Source: Henricia sp. BOLD:AAB3569
Lineage: Eukaryota; Echinodermata; Asteroidea; Spinulosida; Echinasteridae
Length of the DNA stretch: 64,000 bases
Direction: 5' to 3'
Assembly (NCBI GenBank): GCA_037783545.1
Contig: JBBELK010000921.1
Span: 1,178,001-1,242,000 of the forward strand
A model generated the notes under the pieces. That model had not been told where the DNA came from and did not search any database. It saw only the letters and a program-made list of their open reading frames with translations. Both the position numbers and the translations under genes were made by a program. This document shows, in pieces, positions 1-7,900 of this stretch (position 1 is its first letter; each line of letters opens with the position of its first letter).

Positions 1-62
1 TGCGCCTCGACTATTTCTTGGTCTAAGTCGTCCATGTGTATAAATTCACCACCCTCAGCCAT
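1..62 (-). CDS. N-terminal fragment of an unidentified Polinton protein (runs off the window)
   Basis: An ATG on the minus strand at 62 opens a frame that stays open for 20 codons to the window edge. The visible N-terminus is acidic (MAEGGEFIHMDDLDQEIVEA). It lies upstream of nothing else on this strand and follows the 77-aa gene by about 50 bp of AT-rich DNA, the same layout as the other genes in the leftward cluster. The fragment is too short to assign. In related elements a minor capsid protein or the maturation protease would be expected nearby, but that is inference. Confidence 0.5.
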   Translation of the reverse strand, partial: MAEGGEFIHMDDLDQEIVEA

Positions 63-112
63 TCTTTATTAGTACTATCTAATTTATTAAATTAACATTT
101 TAAAACAATTTT

Positions 113-346
113 TTAAACTAGATTCATAATGTTGGCCGGTAAAATACCCTGGGTAGTTAACCAACTCTTTGTAAAGTTGGCGCTAGTCACGAGCGCAGTC
201 AGTTTAACGGCGTCCATCAAGTCTACCTTGTCTATGTCTACCGATTTCATACTAAAAAACTTTTTACCCAACATTGCGTAGGCAATCGTCAGCCCAGACA
301 ATACCGCAGAGTGGTAAACTGTGTTTGCTATCGTTTTCTCATCCAT
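113..346 (-). CDS. Small Polinton membrane protein, 77 aa
   Basis: The protein has a hydrophobic segment at about residues 13-30 (SAVLSGLTIAYAMLGKKFF), a short charged hinge (VDIDKVDLMDAVK) and a second moderately hydrophobic stretch before the C-terminus. It starts with ATG at 346 in the leftward structural gene cluster, 40 bp after the stop of the 130-aa gene. Its size, position and hydrophobicity suggest a small virion or membrane component. I do not recognise a named domain. The conclusion that it is a genuine gene rests on tight packing, the absence of competing frames and an ATG start in an AT-rich leader. Confidence 0.7.
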   Translation of the reverse strand: MDEKTIANTVYHSAVLSGLTIAYAMLGKKFFSMKSVDIDKVDLMDAVKLTALVTSANFTKSWLTTQGILPANIMNLV

Positions 347-386
347 TATTATTTAATTAGTAGAAATTATAATATTAAATCGTTTT

Positions 387-779
387 TTAATTTTCCATGT
401 TTGATAATTCAGAATAATTTGTTTCGACGGGCTGGAATTTGACGGTCTTTTGTTGTGGTTTTTTAATCGCAGCATCTTTATTAAAATAACTCACAACTGG
501 CTTTTTAAGTAAATAAATACACGCGCCAACCCCTACTATACCCACCAAAGAGTACAACTTGTAATTATCACTTTCTGGCGGTTGTGTGTCTACGACTTTC
601 ATTTCGTCAGCCGCCGCCCGTAGTTTAACGTTTTGCTCTTTAATTTTTTTGTTGTGGGCAGCTAGCTTCTTACCTAGTTGTACACGTTTAGGATCTTTTT
701 GCTTAGTCGCGGTTACCTTTTTAGCCGTAGGCTCTGGCGTTACTTCTTGAACTGGTTTAGTTTCTTCAGAGTTGTCCAT
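387..779 (-). CDS. Basic single-pass membrane protein of the Polinton, 130 aa
   Basis: The N-terminal half is strongly basic (lysine-rich, about residues 18-50, including DPKRVQLGKKLAAHNKK). One transmembrane helix lies at about residues 76-90 (YSLVGIVGVGACIYLL), and a charged tail follows. A basic arm next to a membrane anchor could bind DNA or another virion part, but that role is inferred. It sits between the 168-aa and 77-aa genes in the leftward cluster, with AT-rich spacers of about 35-40 bp on both sides. No recognised catalytic motif is present. Members of this size class occur in the structural block of Polintons; I have not assigned a family letter. Confidence 0.7.
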   Translation of the reverse strand: MDNSEETKPVQEVTPEPTAKKVTATKQKDPKRVQLGKKLAAHNKKIKEQNVKLRAAADEMKVVDTQPPESDNYKLYSLVGIVGVGACIYLLKKPVVSYFNKDAAIKKPQQKTVKFQPVETNYSELSNMEN

Positions 780-813
780 TTTATTATAGTTGTTATTATA
801 TTATTATTTAAAA

Positions 814-1320
814 TCAGTTTTCTTCATCTTTAGTTTCATCTATAGGTATTGCAGTTGCAATCTCAAGTTCTTTTTCAACTACTTCAACGTGACTGGCAGT
901 AATTAAAATAGCCGTCAATGGGCCTACTAGATAGCCGAAACTCAAGTATACTTTACTCAACATTCTACTGATACCAGAGTTTACCGCTGGGTTAGTCTCT
1001 AATTCCAAGTGTAACTTTGCCTCATCGTCTATATTTAACCTGAATTTACCTATTCCTATTTTAGGTAAAATTAACTTGGCGACTTTAGTAAACGCCGATA
1101 TCAACGGCAGCCCTAACCCCCTAATCATCTCGGCTCCGATTTTAGTCTCGTACAGTTGATTTAGTTTTACTAGAGATTCCTCGTTCATAGCTTCCAAGTC
1201 TTTTTGGGTGTATTCTTTACCCAAGTAAGCTTTTGATTTACCCGACGCTACGACTTCTATCATTTTAGACTTTAGATCTTTAGTCTGACCTGAATCGTTT
1301 AATATGCTTTCTAAATCCAT
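814..1320 (-). CDS. Polinton structural-block protein with C-terminal hydrophobic segment, 168 aa
   Basis: The N-terminal half is a soluble charged helical region. The middle has an amphipathic stretch (GLGLPLISAFTKVAKLILP, about residues 69-87). A likely membrane helix sits near residues 127-142 (LSFGYLVGPLTAILIT), followed by a short acidic tail. The ATG at 1320 comes one nucleotide after the stop codon of the upstream 49-aa gene, so the two are tightly coupled in the leftward cluster. The function is not recognised. Position and membrane character suggest a virion or envelope-interacting component. Confidence 0.7.
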   Translation of the reverse strand: MDLESILNDSGQTKDLKSKMIEVVASGKSKAYLGKEYTQKDLEAMNEESLVKLNQLYETKIGAEMIRGLGLPLISAFTKVAKLILPKIGIGKFRLNIDDEAKLHLELETNPAVNSGISRMLSKVYLSFGYLVGPLTAILITASHVEVVEKELEIATAIPIDETKDEEN

Positions 1321-1321
1321 C

Positions 1322-1471
1322 TTATTTAAGTACGTTCTTTATTTTATTATATAACTTTTCTGCAAAATAAAAATATCGAAGAAACCACCAAATCTCTAAA
1401 GCTATTGTAGATATCACCGTCAGTTCAACTACCTTTAATGTAATATTAATTACATTGCAATTGTCCATCAT
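1322..1471 (-). CDS. Very small Polinton membrane protein, 49 aa
   Basis: A minus-strand ATG-ATG pair at 1471/1468 opens a 49-codon frame ending with TAA at 1322-1324. Most of the protein is one hydrophobic helix (from about residue 8 to 37, containing VELTVISTIALEIWWFL) followed by a short lysine-rich tail. The TAA is followed after a single base by the ATG of the 168-aa gene, the same one-base spacing seen between the capsid stop and the presumed ATPase start. That spacing, and the lack of any other use for this interval, argue that it is real. The function is unknown. Confidence 0.6.
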   Translation of the reverse strand: MMDNCNVINITLKVVELTVISTIALEIWWFLRYFYFAEKLYNKIKNVLK

Positions 1472-1481
1472 TTACAATACC

Positions 1482-1544
1482 AAACGTAATTATTTATAAT
1501 GAAAAACGTAATTATTTATAATGAAAAACGTAATTATTTATAAT
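1482..1544. repeat. Three tandem copies of a 22-bp AT-rich unit
   Basis: The unit AAAAACGTAATTATTTATAA plus TG occurs almost perfectly three times. The last copy overlaps the final codons and stop of the ATPase gene, and the first ends near the start of the 49-aa gene. It could serve as a promoter or polyadenylation-type signal between two leftward genes, or it may simply be slippage. Confidence 0.85.
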
Positions 1545-2158
1545 ACGTCATAAGTTACTGGCGGATCTGTCTTCAATATCAACTTGGCATACTTGACGTT
1601 TTTAAGTTTATACTCGCAGTCTTCAATTTCTTCTTTAGGTACTCCTTTATTTTCTTTCATACATTGATTAAAAGAGCCTTCGTCTTTACAATAAAACATG
1701 GCGATCCACTCGGTTTGCTCTCTAAAATCCTTTAGTACGCTGTTGTACTTTTGAGTCAACAACCAACAAGAGTGGTTGTCGTGACGGCCACTCATAGCCA
1801 AATTTGATAACTCGCAGTTTTCGCCGCCTTTCATGCTCTTGCGATACTTTAAATCTTGGCGAGCGCTGCAGTCGTCAATTATAAACAGAGTGTGAAATCC
1901 TCGTAATATATTTTTATAAGTACTCAGGGCCCCGTTTAAATCCGTTTTATCCAAGTCGCACAACCAGACGCTCTCGTCGGCCGTTATCCAAGAATAGTCG
2001 TAGTACGTCTTATTTTTATAGATTGTCGTGCAAAGTATTACGACGTATTCAAAATTACCCTTGTATACGCCCGACAATAAATCTAATATAAATTTAGTCT
2101 TGCCAGATTTCGTTCTTCCACATATCAACGCGCAGTGGGGTTCTCTAGGTAGCTTTAT
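1538..2158 (-). CDS. FtsK/HerA-type (A32-like) genome-packaging ATPase, start codon missing
   Basis: The protein should pump viral DNA into preformed capsids. The P-loop (GRTKSGKT) and Walker B strand (HTLFIIDD) are intact and spaced as in A32-like packaging ATPases. A downstream LLTQKYNS segment fits the family's sensor region. The first possible start is a TTG at 2128, only four residues before the P-loop. The reading frame is open upstream to 2194 and contains no ATG. At 2156-2158, one base after the capsid stop, an ATA codon occupies the place where the neighbouring gene pair has an ATG, so I place the ancestral start there. The gene is either inactivated at its start, uses a non-ATG codon, or is expressed by another route. 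About 196-206 aa is normal for the family. Confidence 0.85.
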   Translation of the reverse strand: MKLPREPHCALICGRTKSGKTKFILDLLSGVYKGNFEYVVILCTTIYKNKTYYDYSWITADESVWLCDLDKTDLNGALSTYKNILRGFHTLFIIDDCSARQDLKYRKSMKGGENCELSNLAMSGRHDNHSCWLLTQKYNSVLKDFREQTEWIAMFYCKDEGSFNQCMKENKGVPKEEIEDCEYKLKNVKYAKLILKTDPPVTYDVL

Positions 2159-2159
2159 T

Positions 2160-3431
2160 TTAATATTGCAAACTATTAAATCTACCCTCTCTAATTACTA
2201 ATTGAGAGTCCATAATCAAATATATATAGCACTTTAATTGACCGGTCGTTTCATCGGCCGACGTAAGCTCAATCTGGACACCGCCGCCGTGAGAGCCAAT
2301 GTGCCTGCCGCTTCCGTGAGCCGAGTTGTCGTCGGAAGTCCTAAAATCGAGCCAAATGGCGTATTTGTCGGTAAGGTACTTGTCCATCGCGATAGGAATC
2401 ATTTCCAAGTATTTTGACACGGCCGACGGCATATGCGTTCCCGGGCCGTCTACAAAGTACTTGCAAATCTCGCCAAAGTGTTGATCGCGTCTCAACTCTG
2501 GGACGTACAACGCTTCTGGCATTCCCTCGACTTGAACTTTTACTTTAGTCAAGTCTGGGTTGTAACTGTTTTGCGGGTTCTTGTCGGTCAAATCTTTGAA
2601 AATTAAAAACACCCCTTTTAAACTCTTTACGTTGGTGTTAATGTTGAGAGTCCACGCGTTGTCTGCTTTATTTAGAATCTTTTCGTATTGGCGGTGGACT
2701 CTGTCGAAATAAAAAGAAACTCCACTCTTGTACCTGCTTTTAATTTGACTAGATAGTCTAGGATCATTTATTACTTCGTACTGCAATTTCAAGTGAGTAA
2801 TCTTGTAAGTCGCGGCGTCGTCGGTAGACTTGCACACCCTAGAGTGATCGTTCCACTTGATAGCAAACGACAGTTTACCCTCTAATCCACTCGGATAAAA
2901 TGGGTGATGGTCAGTTAAAATTCCAATGTCTAACGGAATGGCGTAAAACTTGCCGTAAGTGTTTGCCACCGCCACGTCGCCCTTGTTTGTTTTTACCGCG
3001 TCGTCGGCTTCTGTCCTGAGTTTAGTTACGTTTTCTTTTTCAATACCGAAAAGACTCAAATTATTTTGGTGATGAGGCGATATCCAGTGATCTTTATAAG
3101 ACTGATAGACGTCGTAATCGTCCAAGTTGTAAATCTCGTTGCCGTTTATAGAAATTCGCATCTGCTTTACGATATTGCGAGACACGTTGTTGTAAAGAGT
3201 TTTGTTATCGTCTGTGTCGCTATTTAATACTATTCTAAATATCAACAATGTCGTGCCCGAAATCAACACGTCGTCGTTGGTCAATTTGGGGAAATCTAGA
3301 TTAAAAGTACTGCCGGCGCTCGCGGTCTCGGCAGACACCTCAGAACAAATTAGTCGTCTCTGACCTTTAATAGAATTTGGGTTTTTGATTTCTCTGTAAG
3401 GATCAATTTTCTCACCATAGTGCTTATTCAT
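2160..3431 (-). CDS. Probable double-jelly-roll major capsid (hexon-like) protein, 423 aa
   Basis: This is the largest structural gene and the first of the leftward cluster. The sequence is soluble, beta-rich and without membrane segments. Typical features are an N-terminal strand-rich domain (MRISINGNEIYNLDDYDVYQ, about residues 91-110), a central region with many aromatic residues, and a second beta-rich domain ending in a conserved-looking QLVIREGRFNSLQY tail. Size and position next to the packaging ATPase match the Polinton capsid protein. The double-jelly-roll fold is inferred from family knowledge and not demonstrable by eye. A minor capsid (penton-like) identity is the main alternative. 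Its promoter is probably in the 63-bp divergent spacer at 3432-3494. Confidence 0.7.
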   Translation of the reverse strand: MNKHYGEKIDPYREIKNPNSIKGQRRLICSEVSAETASAGSTFNLDFPKLTNDDVLISGTTLLIFRIVLNSDTDDNKTLYNNVSRNIVKQMRISINGNEIYNLDDYDVYQSYKDHWISPHHQNNLSLFGIEKENVTKLRTEADDAVKTNKGDVAVANTYGKFYAIPLDIGILTDHHPFYPSGLEGKLSFAIKWNDHSRVCKSTDDAATYKITHLKLQYEVINDPRLSSQIKSRYKSGVSFYFDRVHRQYEKILNKADNAWTLNINTNVKSLKGVFLIFKDLTDKNPQNSYNPDLTKVKVQVEGMPEALYVPELRRDQHFGEICKYFVDGPGTHMPSAVSKYLEMIPIAMDKYLTDKYAIWLDFRTSDDNSAHGSGRHIGSHGGGVQIELTSADETTGQLKCYIYLIMDSQLVIREGRFNSLQY

Positions 3432-3494
3432 CTTTCTTTTATACTATAAAGTGATAATTTTATATTTAAATTTAAATTTTTACTACTTATTAAA
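3432..3494. promoter_or_regulatory. Divergent AT-rich promoter region between capsid and coiled-coil genes
   Basis: Only 63 bp separate two divergent start codons, so both leftward and rightward transcription should begin here. The spacer is almost pure A+T and contains TATA-like elements (TACTATAAAG at the left, TTATATTTAAATTTAAA in the middle). Promoter activity is inferred from geometry. Confidence 0.5.
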
Positions 3495-3920
3495 ATGGCG
3501 TCTTTAGTGATGATGTTGGGTGGAGCTGTTGTGAACGCTCTCGCGTTCACAGGATCAAGTTTTATGTTTTCTAAATTTGGTAGCCAATCGGATAAAGAAC
3601 GTAAACGACACGACTTGGCGTTGGAAGATTTAAACAAAGCTAAGCAAGAGTTTGAAGAAAAGCGTTTAAAATACCTAGACTACTTGAACGACCGGCTAAA
3701 AAAAGAAGCGCACGCTAGACATACATTTAGCAACGTTGACGAAGCGCTATACGAGTATAATAAAGTTACTCAAGAAGATATAGAATTACCGCCTGAATTA
3801 CGTCAAAAACCTAAACTGTCTGACTTTTATACAAAGTCAGAGAGCGTAAAAGATGGAGAAATAGTATTCATCGTCGGTGGTCTAGGTTTACTGACATATT
3901 TGATTTATAAATATATCTAA
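3495..3920 (+). CDS. Polinton coiled-coil protein with N- and C-terminal membrane segments, 141 aa
   Basis: The N-terminus is a glycine/alanine-rich hydrophobic segment (MLGGAVVNALAFTGSSFMF, residues about 7-25). A highly charged, probably coiled-coil region follows (about residues 33-72, rich in K, E, R, L). The C-terminus has a second hydrophobic helix (IVFIVGGLGLLTYLIYKYI). The conserved-looking KLSDFYT motif precedes the last helix. The gene is nine bases upstream of the integrase start and probably shares its transcript. The same architecture is, to my knowledge, widespread in Polintons of marine invertebrates, but its function is not established. Confidence 0.75.
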   Translation: MASLVMMLGGAVVNALAFTGSSFMFSKFGSQSDKERKRHDLALEDLNKAKQEFEEKRLKYLDYLNDRLKKEAHARHTFSNVDEALYEYNKVTQEDIELPPELRQKPKLSDFYTKSESVKDGEIVFIVGGLGLLTYLIYKYI

Positions 3921-3929
3921 ATTATATAA

Positions 3930-4925
3930 ATGAATACCATCGAAAAGAAGTTTACAGAGTTGTATTATGGACCTAGGGGATACTGGCGGGGCAAGGGGGC
4001 CATAGAGTCATTGGCTAAAAAAGCAAAGACGAGTGAAGCGCAAGCTAAAAATTGGTTAAAAAAACAGGCAATGTGGCAAATTTATTTAAGTCCGCCGACG
4101 TACGTACCGAGACCGACTTCTACTAATTCGAGATACGGCGTACCAAACGTCATACATCAAGCAGACTTGTTGTTTTTACCTTACGACAAAGTTGGGGGTA
4201 AAACTTTTAAATACGCTTTAACAGTAGTAGACGTGGCGAGTAGATATAAAGAAGCCGAGCCACTGACGTCTAAGACAGCCGATCAAGTTACCAATGCTAT
4301 TATAAAAATTTATAAGAGATCTCCGTTAAACTACCCAAAGATTATCAAAGTAGACCCGGGTAGAGAATTTATGGGTAGTTTTAGCGCTATAATGAGTAAA
4401 AACGACTCGGTCGTACAACGCGGTATACCGGGGTTACATCGAGCCCAGGGTATAGTAGAAAGATTTAACAGGTCGTTGGCTGAAGTATTATTCGGACATC
4501 AGTACTCGGAAGAAATGTTAGATCCAAAGGCGAAAAATAAAGAGTGGGTAAAGAGACTTCCGGGCGTAATCAAAGCTATGAATGAAGAAGAAACGCGTTT
4601 AATCAGTAAGAGACCCATAGACGCCATTAAATTAAAGCGAGTCGAGCAAACGCCCGCAGCCCCCGGCGTTAAAGAGACGCCGTTAAAAATAGGTAAATAC
4701 AAAGTTAGATACTTGTATCAACCGGGTGAATTAGAGGGTGGTGAAAGAAGGCGGGCGACTGATCCAGTATGGTCTCTTAAAACGTTTACCGTTAAAGAGT
4801 ACACGCGCGTTCGAGGGCAACCAATCTTGTATTATTTAAACGACCCCGCGCCCAAGAGGTCTTTCGTTCAACAAGAACTTCAGATCGTGCCCGCAGACAC
4901 TGAGTTGCCACCTTCTATAGTGTAA
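3930..4925 (+). CDS. INT: Retroviral-type DDE integrase of the Polinton
   Basis: The enzyme inserts the element's linear DNA into host chromosomes. The N-terminal 60 residues form a helical DNA-binding region. The catalytic core shows Asp79 (HQADLLF), Asp142 (KVDPGREF) and Glu177 (GIVERFNRSL), with 35 residues from second Asp to Glu, as in DD(35)E integrases. The C-terminal part (about residues 245-320) is a beta-rich SH3/chromo-like region (DPVWSLKTFTVKEY). The 331-aa length is typical and the frame is intact. The last 46 bp overlap the 3' end of the polymerase gene in convergent orientation. All catalytic residues are present, so activity is plausible. Confidence 0.93.
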   Translation: MNTIEKKFTELYYGPRGYWRGKGAIESLAKKAKTSEAQAKNWLKKQAMWQIYLSPPTYVPRPTSTNSRYGVPNVIHQADLLFLPYDKVGGKTFKYALTVVDVASRYKEAEPLTSKTADQVTNAIIKIYKRSPLNYPKIIKVDPGREFMGSFSAIMSKNDSVVQRGIPGLHRAQGIVERFNRSLAEVLFGHQYSEEMLDPKAKNKEWVKRLPGVIKAMNEEETRLISKRPIDAIKLKRVEQTPAAPGVKETPLKIGKYKVRYLYQPGELEGGERRRATDPVWSLKTFTVKEYTRVRGQPILYYLNDPAPKRSFVQQELQIVPADTELPPSIV

Positions 4926-7900
4926 TGGCCATACGATAGAGTGTTTATACCGTCGTTTAAAAGGTATCGCTTGGTATCTAGAGGTGAAATCGCCAACTTA
5001 TTCTGAGTTACCGAGTATATTTGATGTTTTTCACTCTTTAAAATGTTTTGATCTTTGTAAATGCAAGTCTCGTCGAATAACGATTTCTTGTATAAATTTA
5101 AAGTCAGGTTGTCTTTAACAACCACTTTTTTAATACCTTTCGCCTTTTTGATGACGCCTCGATCGGTCTGAATGGCGTATAGTTTTGGTCTGATGCACAC
5201 GGCTTCTATAATTTGATGGCCCGCGGTCTCGTCTTTAAATTTGCCTATAACCCTTTCATTAGTTTTGTCGTACATTTGATGGTCTTTAGGATAATTTGAA
5301 AAGTCGTACAGATTCTTATACTTGACCATGTCTGAGTACACGTCGTCCGTTTTAATCTCCAAGAGAAGGCTATCGGTGTCTGTGTACACTAGTTTTACGT
5401 CACTTTTATACTCGCGCTTCAAATGATTATAGTAAAAGTCGTACATTAGACTTTTAGCCGAGTCTAATATCGTCATTCCGCAGTAGATTGGTTTATTGAG
5501 AGTAGTCTTTGTCCTGTACATGTTTACCATGGTCAGTTTACAGTCTTCAAAGACTGTAGTCGATTCGTAATTTGGTAAAGAGCACATTTTTGAAAGCTTC
5601 TTTTCGTCTTCTAATCTGACTAGCTTAGAGTTTAGTCTATTTCGCACGTTTTCCATAGTCTTACCAAATACAGAATTATTCATCAACTTAAAAAAGTCTT
5701 TCTCAAAATCTGACTGAGATTCCTTGCGTAGCTGAGTGTTTTTGTCGATGTAAGACTTCATCCAGGCAGATTGCTTGAAAGATAGAATTCTGTGAATCTT
5801 GGTCAATTTTAATCCTAGGTTTAGATACAGTTTGAGGGTTTGATAATGAACGACGTACTTGCATCTATTTTTTAGAGTGCAAGTTAATTTTTTGACGTTA
5901 GGTGGAGTTAGATCATTTTTCTCGATTAACCGTCGTTGGTAATCTGAAAACCACTCTTGAGGAACGTTCAAGTTTTCTGGCGCTAGAGGGTAGTCGTTGT
6001 GCTCGTCGTGTAATTCTTTGGGGTATTCCAAGTCTACCTCTAAAATGTATCCTCTCTCAGATTCTGACTCGAGTAGTTTCAATACGTCTTCCGTGAATGA
6101 CTTGATTTTTCTGTCGGTAAGCCATTTAAAGTCGCCTACCGGCAGCGGTTGAGACATTGCCCACCCATATAAATTGTTTGCATCTAAATATTGTATAAAC
6201 GTGCTCGGTTTTGTCGAGTCGTAATCTTGCAAGTACTCGTTGTTTGCTCTGACGTATCTACTAGAACCCACGCTAGAAATCCCACCCCTTATTCCACGTT
6301 CTACAAAAAGGTACATGTCGTAATCCGTCAGTAATTCCAGTTGCGTCTTTGAATGTTTAAGCAGGGCGTCCCAGCTGAGGCCCGGAGATGTAAAGTAATT
6401 GGCGGGGTCTAGACCGTAGTGTTCTAGACAAGTCCGCCTAAAATTCTGGAAAATGTCTGCCAAGAGTAAAGTGTCGGTCTGTACATATAGGTCGTGGTAT
6501 TCCCCCATGTTAGAGATGTCAAATTCTAGCCAGACTCTTTTAGCGTGTTGGTAGTCTTCGCCAGAGACGTTACTATTGTTCAACTTGCTATAAAATGTTG
6601 ATTTTGGTGGTAATTTAGTTTCTTCAAATTTACTAAAAGAGTCCATGTACTCGTAAGGATAAACCCCCTTTTTCAATATCAACTTGAATTTTTCTTCATC
6701 TTTGGCCAGCGTTTTAAGTAAGGTAAATTGCTCTCTTGGGCATACTTTACTCAGCTTATCTAGCGAGCTCGCTAAAAAGTGAAACGAGTCTACAAACCTC
6801 AGTTGACCTATAGAGAAAGAAATGTATTTTTCTGAAGTTTTTGGAATGCAAAAGATATCTCCACTAAATTCAGATATCCCCTGCATTATCAAATGCGCGT
6901 CGTAATTTTCCAAGTTGTGAAAGAAGACTGGGATTTCAGTTATTTTTGGTTTGAGTGACAGTTTCAGATTACAAGAGTTGTGAGCCGCGCCCCTAAATTT
7001 ACCGGTTATGTGGCAGTGGTCTCTAACCTTTGAGAACGACTGAGTTTCTTTTTGACATTTTTCACACACGTTTACCTCTTTACCATTTCTTAGTTGTTTC
7101 TTAGACTTTGACAACTCGCACGTACATTTTGACGGGTCTTGTTGCCTGATTAGGTACTCACAAATCCAACAATTTTTTGAATCGTTAAATTTAGCCTCGT
7201 CTTCTTTATCATAAATCATATTTTTTGCATTTTCCTTTTTAAAAAGATTGTTTATAGCGGCTTCTTCTACTCGTAAATTTTGAAGCAACTTTTCTACCGC
7301 GTTTTCACCCCTATAATATTTTTTACTCATTAAATGTCCATCGCATCTGACTACGACGTAAGACCACCCACACGCCACGTGTTTTTGAGTTTTTATTGTA
7401 GCGTTACCCGCTTTTGCATTGTGGGGCACTATTAGAGATTCAAAGTCTGCATAAATTACGAACGGACTCGACATTTTATTCTGAGTGTTTTTAAATTTTA
7501 TAATGTCTTTTCTACGGTTAAACATGTCTAGTTCTGTCGACGGCATGACTATTCTACTCGCCTTTTGTTTAACGCCGCTGCAATCAATTTTGTGTTTGTT
7601 TAATATCCTTTGTTTGCTAAAATGCTGCAGACATCTTGCGCAAAAGTATTTCTTTTCCTTGTGTTTTGTGTCGCTAAAAAATAGTTTGTTTAGATTTTTG
7701 ATCCAACAGTAGTGGTTTATATCGCCGTTAGAATATAGCATCAAGTTAATAGGCGAGTCAGACTCGCTTTCCGTATGATATAGTGGGTATATGCCATTCT
7801 TCTCGTCGTAACCAAACACGTTAATGCTGAGGTCATTTTGTTTTTCAATTTTTGAGACTTGACTTATGGGCGTCGGAAAAGTTATGCCTTCAAAATTTAA

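Noticed and set aside
3428..3637. Minus-strand ORF over the coiled-coil gene
   Set aside because: Antisense shadow of a well-supported gene.
7485..7712. Plus-strand ORF inside the polymerase gene
   Set aside because: Antisense shadow; the polymerase frame carries the motifs.
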